Shown here: positions 50,043-62,000 of the stretch, piece after piece
How positions within the stretch are numbered: position 1 is the first letter of the stretch
How the letters are laid out: every line of letters starts with the position of its first letter
NCBI GenBank assembly: GCA_035771165.1
Contig: JAWNZC010000351.1
Location: 6,918,501-6,982,500 of the forward strand
Source of the DNA: Paragorgia papillata
Taxonomy: Eukaryota > Cnidaria > Anthozoa > Scleralcyonacea > Coralliidae
Reading direction: 5' to 3'
DNA: 64,000 bases
Program-made: the position numbers and the translations under genes
Notes under the pieces: generated by a model
The model's database searches: none
Told to the model about the DNA's origin: nothing
What the model saw: the letters and a program-made list of their open reading frames with translations, nothing else

Positions 50043-53000
50043 GTAAGTTGAGTATGTATAGGATTAAAATAGATAATTACCGTTAAAAAAATATTGTGAA
50101 TGCATCTGGACGTCTGGTCCTCTCCATTGCTGTGTTCAGGCGTTTGTCTACGTGTATCGCAGTTGTTTCCATTTTTTCGCTCAAAAGCTGTAATGAATTC
50201 AAGAACTATTTATTGTAATTCTATTTAGGAGGAGATTTTTCCAAACAGAGTTTTTCTTGGGGGTTTGGACCGTAAGGTATGACATATATTCCTGCACTAG
50301 GATTTAATTATCAACGGCGGGTGGTTGATAATTGTGTTGTGTAGTAAATTGCATGGCTTATTATTCTCCAAGTTAATTATCGAGCTGTTCTACTGGTGTT
50401 CTCTTGGTTTTGCAGTTTACCGAGTTGCAGTTGGAATCATTTTTCTCTGAACTTGGTCCTGTGGTGGATGTCCGAATTGTGTGTGACAGGAAAACTGGGT
50501 TATCGAAGGGGTTAGTTTAAAAGGAACCTTGTCTTGTTTTTTTATGCAGTCTTTCATTCCATTGCATGTAGACTATTCCTTTTCACAACACGAATAACCC
50601 ACAATGAAGTTTGCAGAATTTATACATGACTTGCGAAGAGCCGGGCAGATAGTTCTTTCAAATAATATACTTGTACCTACGTGTGGTATAATTCTTGCAT
50701 TCCTTGCTTTATCTGTTCTATATTTCAAAGTTAAAATTTGATTTTGCCAGTTGAGGATCCATGTCGAATGTTTTTAAGATACTATTGGATAGGTTGACGA
50801 CTTTTAACCCAACCAAAAGCAAACCATGCAAGTTTAATAGATACCTTCATTAGAAGTGTCGCACTCTCAATCAGAACACGTGCCCTCGTTTATATGCGCA
50901 ATTCGATTTCTCCAATGCGGTTTTTATGGTAAAGATTTAGACATGACGAAGTATTGTTTGTATAAAAAAATTGCTCAATCGTTAAATTAGAATGCAAATT
51001 CTGAACCTATGAAACTTTCAAACTGAATTTATCCCAATAAAAAACTGAATTTACTCCATTTAAAACTGAGCAATCAGCAATTTGTATCGTGTCAGATGGT
51101 CAATTCATAGAGGGTAGAGTCCTGTAGAAATTTAATGACCAAATATATTTATCTGAGTAATCAAATATATTAATATAAGTAATACTAGATAGCTGTGGAT
51201 AGATGGCTGTGAATTACCAATGTTACGTCAATAAAATAAAAATATTAGGAGGAATTTCTGGGCGTAAATCGTTGGAAGGAAATTTTGAGAAATGTGAACT
51301 GCACTTTGTTGTAAATGAACTTTGATTTTTCTTATTATACGCATATAAGTTTATTTTACTAGAGCCCAGCGTCGTCCATGAGTTCTTGAGTATAATATAA
51401 CAGATAACCTAGTAATTTTAGTACAATGCCACCTTTATTTTAAAATTCCTTTCTGAGACTTCATTAATTCTGGCCAGCGGACAGCATTGTAAAAAAAAAT
51501 ATGGCGCTCTTCGCCTCTTCCTAAAAGAAATGTTATATTTGTATAAAATCGCAAAAGAAAGAAAGAAAAGAAGGAAAATACGTCATCAGACGGCAACTCT
51601 CGTGGTCTTTAGGAAAATGCTCCTATAAGTGAGTTGTGGTATAGGTTACTTGAAGATGAAACTGTTGTCATTGCCTCTGTAAAAATGCAGGTTGATGGGA
51701 TCTGGTCTAAACAACATACAGTACATGTATGATGAAATAAGATTTAAGAAAACTTCCTGTTTGTTTGACAAACACATCTTAGACATTGGAAGTAAACAAA
51801 ATATCATTACAGGCTCAATATTACGGTGTAGGTTTATCATAATTCATGCCAGACTTCGTTCTTTGCAAAGTGTGTGTGGAAGAAGCCAAAAAAATCATTG
51901 AAAAATCAAAGTAACCTGCCACTTGTGGTCATTGGCTGTACACATGACAGATAATGAACGTAACCAGATATTTAATGAAAATTAAAGCTCCATTTATGCT
52001 TTCAAAGACAAATGTGGTGTAATTTATCATCTCATGAAGGTGGGAAATGTGCTTACAGTACAATATACGCATGCAGTGCACACAGTAATACATTTTTGCA
52101 TACACCATTCAAAAAAAATAGGGTGTGTTGGGGAAAAATGCATGTGCAGCATAAAATGAAGTCTGGAATTCATGCATTAATTTGACGTGATGTTACAGTG
52201 TCATCTAAAATGAGACTGTTTTAAAGGTGCCGTCCAGTCCGTTCTGCGCATGATCTGAAATCGAATCTTTGTTTATGAGGATCCTCAAACATGACATTCG
52301 TAGATAATTACATGAAGTACTCAGCTCAATGTAAACTGTTAGGAACAACATGGCAGAATACCAAGTGTTTCAGTGAGGATATCTCTTTGGATTTCTTCTA
52401 TTTCTTCTGAAAATGTTCTGTTTTGGGTACAAGTAATGAAGAGGAAGCAAGAAAACCTTACAATCTTGAATAAGGTATCAGTATATTTTTTCTAAATAGA
52501 AATGTAAACATTAGTTTTGTACATGCGCAGAACGGACTGGAGGGCACTTTAAATATTGCACAATCATTGTGTTTAATTCATTGAATTAAATTTGACTGAA
52601 TTACTGTTGTGGCAATAGAAGTGTTCCTAAAATATTGTTGCAATACATGTATATTCCTCAAGTTGAGCAATTCACTTGATAAGATTCATTGACAACTTCC
52701 TGATTTGAATTCTATTTTGAATTTGATTGGTGTTTGGCAAATAATCCTTTTTCTTATTGGTTGTTTAAAAACATACCAGAAACCAATCAAATTAAAAACA
52801 GGAAGTTAGCAATACAGTAGAGCCTCGCTATAGTGCGCATCATTATAACGCGCAACTCGGTATAATGCGGTTGATCCTTGGACCCCAAAATTTTACTTTT
52901 CCTGGTTTGTCAATTGATGACTTACCAGTGAGTGTATAGTAATGTTTACCTACACTACTAAAGCTCACCACAGACTGCTAAATTCCACAATATTAGCAAC

Positions 53001-56000
53001 AGAATTGATGTGTAATATAGCACTGAAACTGAAGTTTCTAATATGCTCACTGGAGACAATTCGATCTTGACGGTTATCAATCGCTGATCATCCTGAATAA
53101 TCACAATCATTATGAGATAAAACAACAACGCAGCTCAAAAATCTTATTTCAATTTCATTTTGTTGAAGTCTTGAGTGAACTTCAAGCTTCTTCAGTCGTG
53201 ATTGGATTGTGAGGATCAAACAGAAAGTGCTTCTGGCAGTTAATTCTGCCAATCTCGCTTCCAGTACTTGGCCCACAATATTGCACCAGAACTGAGTGGG
53301 AAGAGTACTGGGAACTAAATTTGGCTGTACCTTGCAATAACACGCTTCATCTATAACATATGGTCACCACTAAGGATGCCAACTACCATGTTACAGCAAG
53401 GCTACGCTGTAATTTTCATCAAATGAATTGGTCAAACACAGCAAATGAATTGCAAAAATATTTTAGGAATGCTTCTATTGCCACAACAGTAAATGCAATA
53501 TTGTGTAATGTATATACTAGGCCTAAGCAACTTGCTCTAATTACAACCACTCTCCACATTCTTCATCCTTGTGAGTGGTTGCTTACTGTTACGAGAGCTT
53601 CAACAGTGTATCTGTAGACAAAGCTGGACAACCTCTAAATTATGGGATTTACAGTTGATTTCACATTACTTTACCACCGTGTGTTGTGTAAATTTTTATT
53701 GAGAAAATCCAAAGTTTGTTCAGAACTTTGGGATTACATTGTCAAGGTTGACAAATTATCCAATCAATTTGTCAACCTTGGCAACGTAATTCCAAAGTTC
53801 CAAATGCACTTCAGATTTTCCCAACAAACTTCACAACACACAGTGATAAAGTAATGTGAAATCAACTGTAAGATTCAACAATAGACACTTGATGTTTGAA
53901 GCAAACCTATAAATATGCACGCATGATTGCATTCATTTAATTATGGGCTAATTTCATCTTTGCTATTACATGTATCTAATGTATCTTTGACAAATTTGAG
54001 CAGTGTCTGGGAAGATAAATCCAGCCAGTATAATAGTACTAGAAATTTGCTTTCTTGGGCTAGCTTACATGCTGGGGTTCTTTAGGGATGCGTAGAGAGA
54101 ATGAGGATGTGGAATTGCACACATGCAGGGGAAGATGGGAAGAGAGAAAAAGAGAAGAGAAGCTTCCTCAATTTCTTCCTTCCTGTCACTCCCCTTGCAC
54201 CCCCTCTCCTGTGCACTTTCTCTTGCAGTCATTATATTCCTGGCCAGTTTCTTGACTGGTCATTTAACATCATTTATAATTGACCAGTTTAAAAACTGTA
54301 TTAATTCAGATAGTGAACAATTAATTAATTTCAGGAGATGCATTGAAGTCTTAAGCTTGCTGCTAGTTCCAGCTAGTAGTGGAAATTGACATCTTGCCAG
54401 GGCCTTTAATCATCGTTGAATAATTTTAAAACAGGCATACATTATATTACATAACAGTAAAGCAAATTTCTTCAATAATTATAATTGACCTTCTGATTTG
54501 TGACCCTCATCCCCCTCTATTTTAAAGAAAAATAATAGCTTACCCCTTTTTGACCATTTAAATATACCTATGCCCCCCACCCTTATTTCACCCCCCACCC
54601 CCCATCAGTAAATAATGACTGCGTAATTATTTTTCTGTATTCATTGTAAACTTGCAAGTTGCATATATTTTCAACTATTGCTTCCTATTAAATAAATAAA
54701 AAACTCAGATTATAAAATAAAGAAAAAATTCAGATTATAAAATAAAGAAAAAACTCAGATTATAAAATATATATATAAGCCAATTAATCCACCGTCTATG
54801 TATATATGCAGAAACTGTTAAATATAGTAAACGTAAAAAACTAGGTACGCATTGCGTGCATACGTCTACAGCTAATACAGTAATGTACAGTCGATGCAGC
54901 TTGCTGCAAGCTAGCTAGTTCCTGCTAGTACTGGAAATCGACATCTTGCCAGAAGTTTCAACTATTGCTTCCTAAATAAATAAATAAAAATTAACACAAT
55001 TTTTTTGTGGAGGGAAGGCAAGAAAAATTGGTGGGAACCTCCCCTGTGACCTTACCCCAGGCTTAAAAAGGAAATTTTCTATATACTACTATAGAGTGGT
55101 TGTAATTTTCAGAATACAACTTCAGTATATCAGAGGTCAGTGGTGATGCTACACAGTGGCGGATTAAGGGGGGGGCTGACTGGGTTACAGCCAGGGGCCC
55201 ACGGATCCTAGGGGGGGCCCGGGGCCGCCGAAGTCTTAAGAATATGTTACAAATAAAAGTAACTTACTGTGGTATAAACAAACTGAAAATTCGAAAACAT
55301 CAAAAAGCTATTACATGTGACACATGTTACGTTTGTTGTTTTGTTTCGAAATTTGTAAAGGACCCTTACGTATTTACGGTGCAGTGCAAGAAGGGGCCTG
55401 GGGGGCCCAATCAGAAAAACAGCCAGGGGCCTCAGGTACCCTTAATCCGCCTCTGATGTCACAGATAAATGCTGTATGGTTAGGATTACAGTATGAGGGT
55501 TAGAATTGGGTTTATAAGTCATAACTCCTGCTGCGCCTATCCTGGACCTAATTTGAAAATAATTATCCTGAATCTACTGTACATGTAAATAGAGAAGACA
55601 TGGGGTAAGTTTGAGTCACTGAAGTTATTTTACTTTAGAAAAGTCATAGTCTGTTGTCAATCAGTGTGAGCATGATGGGCAACATCCATACCCTATTCCA
55701 GATTGAAATACATACTTTATATCTACTTTCTTACATGTAGAATCTGAGGACTAGAAAACCAGTACTTTCGCTGGGCATGCATACATACTAATTGCTGGTG
55801 CAGTAGATTAAAATTGGCACACATGACATCACAGACAAATGGTGTCGACCATTGATCCAGCCAGTGTGTTGTGTTGTGTGAATGAAGATCCTACAAATGA
55901 CTCACTAATTTCTTAGCTTTTTTGAAACTTTTTAGTTATGGATTTGTGACCTTTGAAGACATTGCTGTATGCAATGAATTAATCAATAAGGTAGTTTTGT

Positions 56001-59000
56001 ATGTATATTGACCATAATATTTAATTGCATAAAGTTATTCAGTGTGCAGCAAAATATCAAATGTACTGTCCTTTTTGTGCATGCAGTGTAGATACTAGTT
56101 TGAGAGTGCAAAACACGTACATAAACAATTCGGAAAATTTTTTTAAAATGAACAAACATGATTTCTCCGGGGGGGGAAATTATTCGTTCTACAGAATTTT
56201 TTTTAAATCGGCCTATTGATTACTCGTACTTCAAGAAAAGTTTTAATGAAAAAAAAATTGGAGGTCACCAAAGTTTTTCTCGAATTAAATTAGTTTGAAC
56301 GGTAGTTGGCAGCCATTTTAAAACGTCATTGTTGCCATCAACAACTGTTGGTATTTATTTGGTAACAGTTCTTGATTGTCAAAATGTTTAACTATGCATA
56401 ACATTTAGTTTTATTCTTTTCCCGAATTGTTTATGCACGTGTTTTGGACTCTCAAACTTGTATTTTCCATTTTTCAAGAAACTGTATGGAGCCACGTTAA
56501 TGTAATATAATTATACTAAAACACTTTAACTAGAAAGTCAAAAGCAACATTTCTTTCCGCTTTCTGAATTCATGGCTTTGAATTACTCTGCACTGCAAAT
56601 TGGCAGGGCCGCAGACCAGATTTACAAAAAAACAAAACACAAGTTCAAATCCTGCAATAGCCGATGAAGAGTTTAGTATTTTAATCTTGAATGGATTTTT
56701 TGCTTTTGAGATTTTTCCGTTTAACCTCTTGGCGCCCGAGAACTCTCCCCTTGACGAGTAAAATCGTCTGGCGATAGTCAGAGTAAAATACTAAAGGCTG
56801 CATCGTTCAAAAAAAAAGACGATAGGCGCAAAAAGGTTAACACCTTTTTGTTCCTGTAAATTGTCAGAATTGTCTACACCGCCCTATTATTTATTAAGCT
56901 CTTAGTTCATGATCACCTTGGTTTTCTTTGATGTACCGCGGTTGTTTATTTATAATAATTACTCCCCACCACGCATAAATCAAGTTAATGCCCCAGGCTA
57001 ATATACAGTGTGTATAAAAAAAAACGGAACCCTTAGAAAATGAATTAGTATTCTGTTCAAACAACCTATTGTAGTACAGTTGAAGCTCTCGTAAGCGACC
57101 ACCCTCGGGAACTGAAAAAAGTGGTCGCAACTAGAACTGGTCGCTTACGAGAATTCGTTCTCGTATGCGACCACCCACTGAAATGGCTGAAGTTGGTCGC
57201 TTACGAGAGATTGGACCAGAAAAATACTGCAGCGTTTCTATTCTGGCAACCAGCCAGAAACAGCAATACTCAATCATTGTTATGCATTTTATAATCACAT
57301 TTATTTACTGTATTAAAAGTTATCAAATTGCTTTTTAGCGCAGTGTTGACTGATTGCAAAGGGATTTTCAAGGGTGGTCGCTTACAAGAGCTTAACAACA
57401 AAGAAAAAGCTCAGTTTGTGAATCTGAAAGGTGGTCGCGGTCGCTTACGGGAGTGGTCGCTTACGAGAGCTTTCAGTAACAGAGTTTAATAGGGAATTTA
57501 AACGGGGTTTCGTGAGGGTGGTCGCAACTAGAGCTGGTCGCTTACGAGAGTGGTCGCAAGGAGAGCTTCGACTGTAGTTGAAAGCCCTAAACACCTGTGA
57601 GCCATGGATGCGTAAAAAACACGGTCTTGTACACCTGGGAAATTAAGATAATTTGAAGTGTATGCATGGTGAAAGTAAATAAAAGCTTTCTCTCTTCCTG
57701 TTTAACTTATGTGCTGATTAATTTATAACGCAGCGCGTTTAGGGCTTTCAAACTACTACAATAGGTTGTTTTAAAAGAATACTAATTCACTAATATATAT
57801 TAGCCCGAGGCAATTAACTTGATTTATGCGTGGTTGGGAAAATAAGGGTTAATCAATGGTCACGAATGTGATAAAGGATTTATCATCGCGACTGAAGTGT
57901 TTTTTAGACAACCTCTGATAACGAACTCAGTATCTCAGTTTTCTTAGGCAACCTCTGTGATCTTGAACTAAATTATTTACCTCGGGCCTCGGTAAATAAC
58001 TGACGTAGTTACCCCTAGTTCGGTAACTAACCTATACTTATAATGTGTTGTGCTTTCTACCAGGGTACAATTGAATATAAGGGTAAAACACTGAGAGTCC
58101 GTACAGCAGTAAGAAGGAAGGTAAGGTGAAAATTAATAATTACCTGCATATTATTGCCCATAAGTTTTTCTCTTCGGGCGTTTTTGTTACAAACAAAACC
58201 ACGATATCAAATCCTTTCGAATTGCTTTCAAAAAAGCAGTACTACTGTACAACTTGTTATTTGAAAATTAAAATTGACTAGCGACTAAGCATGAACGAGA
58301 AATTGAAAGTATAAGAAGTATTTTAGAATTCATATCTATACTTGTTCTGAGAATGAAACAATCAGTCTTGTTTAGGAATAGAATATGAAAAACACGAGAT
58401 CGAATCTGTATTTGAGAGAAAGTTATAACATGTCACACATTTAATTTATATTTGTGTACAAATACTTGAAACTTTTCTAGAAATAAATACATGTTTCTTT
58501 CGTAAATTTCAAGTTTTTACATTGTAGGGTCAAGGCCAGTTCCAAGATGAGATCAAAACAAAGAATTTAAAATACGTTCAACCCCAAGGTAAGTTGCAAT
58601 ATTTTTTTTGGCTTGGCCTTTTATCCTTTTACCTGGCGTTTTTACACGTTTTGCTCGGATAATTTCCTTGTGGTCGAAGCTGTTCAAGACTTAACAAGAC
58701 GCCTGGTCAGGCGTTCACTCGGGCTACTGCAAAATCACAGTGCTATATATAGTACGTGAAGGTACTGAAGCGAAGCTGCAATCGCATGCATACACAAGTT
58801 GTCACATACCCTGCGAGCAGAGCCTTCTTTTCCTTATTTCTTCGCTGAGAGAGAGGACGAAAAGTAGGCTCTGCTGTATTCGTGTTTGGCTTCGTCCAAG
58901 ATTTAGGACGAAGTAACCCGTTTAAGTCCCGTTTAACCGCTTCTCGTTTTGTTTTCTGATCTGATTGGGACTGGGTTCGAGATTGTAACCAAGTAACTGA

Positions 59001-62000
59001 CATGCATGCGCAATGAGAACCAGTCACGACTACAGCAGAGCCTACTTTTCAAGAAGGCTCTGCTTGGCGCAGGGTAGTTGTCACATGCAGTGAGTGCTAA
59101 GATCTAAAGTCGAAACACATTGCTAACAAGTAACTACTAAAACACAAGGCTTTTTAAAATTGTTTCTTTTACACCCTTATCCAATTTTGTACCAGGCAAC
59201 ACTTCCCTGCGATAGTAACTTCTAATTTATATACTGTATATACCATATCCACGCTCGTTCATATCCATCGGTTTTGAATTTTGGGGGTTGAAAACTCGAT
59301 CTCTACTTAAAATAATAACCTCCGACTGAGTTGGGAGAATTCGAAAGTTTATGTGAACCCGAGCCGTAGGCGAGTTTACATAAGTACTTTTGAATTCTCC
59401 CAACTCACTCGAGTGTTTGCATCAGGTTATATATACACAGGGCATCCATTCTCTATTTATTTTATGAAGCAAGGCTAAGAAATGTGCCGTGACGTCACAA
59501 ACTGTTTGCGTAACCAAATATATATATTTACATGTAAAAGCCAATTAGTCCACCGTCTACACGCGTAAAAATCTCGCAAGTTGTTACAGCATTGTTGCCT
59601 GAACAATGCTGTAACAACTTGTTGACATGTGTGAACAACATTGATAAATGAACAACATTGTTCATCATTGTTCATCATTGTTTCAACAAGTTGTTACAGC
59701 TTGATGAAACAACAACCGTTGTTCACGCAAGTTTGTAACAACCGAAGAACGTGTTGATACATCAACCATGTTCACCATTGTTGTAACATTGTTGTTCATC
59801 GTTGTTATTTCGTCATGCTGTTACAACATGTTGTATCATGTGCGAACAACGTTGTTGGCTATAAAAATGTGCTGTTGGAACAACTTGTTCATGACTGTTG
59901 ATTTATCCGTGAACAAGTTGTTCGAACTGCCATAAGTGAACAACTTGTTCACGGCGAGCAGCACATTGTTCACGGCGAGCAGCACAACATTGTTCACGCC
60001 TGTTGACAACCGTGAACAAGTTGTGCGTTTTTACGCGTGTATGTATATATGTGGTATATATACCAGAAACAGTGTTAGATCTAGTTAACGTGAAAAAGTA
60101 GGTACGCATTGCGTGCATACGTCTACAGCTAATAATGTAAATTAGGCAAAATAGATCATTTCAAAAGCCACCGATATTTCATTAACTTGCATGTATTTGC
60201 AAACAATCTAATTTATATTTGATCAATATTATCAAAACGTGTAATTAGTTGATTTCATTTAGACATATAAGTTGTATTTTAAAATTCCTTACAAATATAT
60301 GGGGGGGGGGGGGATGGTATGTATAGACCCTTTTAATAAGTATAGAATACGTAATTTTCACCCTTTGACGTCAATTTCTTTTCAGTTTTTCTTTTGAATT
60401 ATTTTCAATTTCGTTTATTGTCTTAGCTTTCGTATATTTTCAATAGACCTTATTCCAAAATGGCCTCCGAATTAAAATTCTTTTATATACATATAAATTA
60501 GCCCTTATGAACTCGTTTTCATGTGGGAAATTCAAAATAATTTTTACTTTAAAACGAAGTTATAAGGGATAATTTATATGCACATAAAAGAATTCTAATT
60601 CTGGGGCCATTTTGGAATAAGGTCTATAGATTTTAAAAAGCTGAAAATACGCCAATGGCGGGAAATGACGTACTCTGCACTTATTAAAAGGGTCTATATC
60701 TTTTACTCGGCAAGGGAAGACCCCAGCTGGTAGGCAAGGGGTCGTTAACGTTTTTTTGTTATATATTCGAAAAAGTCTGGAATCTGTCTGCATGTGATCC
60801 CCGTAAGACTCGCAAATATTACTACGCACTCAAAAAGGGTTTGTTAAAAAAAAGGGCTTATTTTGGACATGAATTTGTAACCGATATCGGATACTCACCC
60901 TTTTGTTAAATGTGTGGCTCACTTTGCTGACAATGTACATTATAATATTACTGTTTGTTAATCTTTGATTTGGTTCTATTATTTCCTCTAGTAAATGCTG
61001 GTAATATATACTACAGCTACGTATGGCCAAGCACAGAATATTTACCTTGCAGTTGCACCGTAGTAAGTCACAACAAAATGCTATGGTCATGACTTGTAAC
61101 TCAAAATGTAAAGTTATATAAAATAATGTGAGGCTGAGTACTCATGTGGAAGAATTGGCTTTTGAGTGTTACTCCGAGTGAAGTGGAGAAAAACTTTACT
61201 TGACCGCGGCTCCATGGATTCGAATCCTCTACCGACTGAGCTACAAAAGTAGGTTAGTTACCGAGAAGGAGATAACTAACTTTACCTTAGTTACTTCGGG
61301 CCTTGGTCACTAACTAGCTCAGATTAGAGGACAGATATTTTCGCCATGTTGGATGAAATTATAATTGCAGATGATCAAAAGCGTTTGTCAAATTCATCCA
61401 ACATGGCGACAATGACGTAAGATGCACACCACCAATAGTTAATATAAAGTTGGTACTTTATTACCTCCGCCAGGAGGTTATATATGTTTTTACCCCTTTC
61501 TGTCTGTCTGTCTGTCGCCAGGATATCTCAAAAACTATTGCACCGATTGTCATGAAAGTTTGCAGTCTGGTTAAATGATGTGGGACTGTGTACTCGGGTT
61601 CGAATCATAGCCGTGGTCAAGTAGAGTTGTTTTTCTATATACTTGCCCGGTATAGTTAATTCACTCCGAGTAACACCTGTAACCTTATCGTTACTCAAAA
61701 AATAACAGTTTCTCAAGCTATTTTATATCACTACTTATAGTACCCAAATGTCATGTACGTTCCGTCGGTCTACTTCCAGGTAAGTTTGTATTTGGACTTC
61801 AGAAGCTTCGTAACTATTACCTCGACCTGGGACTGAAATTTAGCTCGCGCGATGCATGCACGTGTTTTCACCATTTTCACCGTCAGGTGGTAAAAATTTA
61901 TAATCAAATTATGCTTTTTAACGTAAAAGTTAAAACGTCAGAGACAGTTTTCACTGTCTTTGAAAATTTATCCTTTGTATAAAATTATTAATTTTTTGCA

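Larger units (their letters stand above)
50511..55935 (+). other. Large DAZ-like intron (5.4 kb)
   Basis: Elements at 52221-52552, 52601-53497, 53645-53875 and 55154-55455. 50511-52220 and 53880-54770 show nothing definite; 54600-54780 has A/T-rich AACTCAGATTATAAAAT-type short repeats. Confidence 0.6.

Noticed and set aside
53642..53854. 70-codon ORF
   Set aside because: Lies wholly within a palindromic MITE and reflects its arms.
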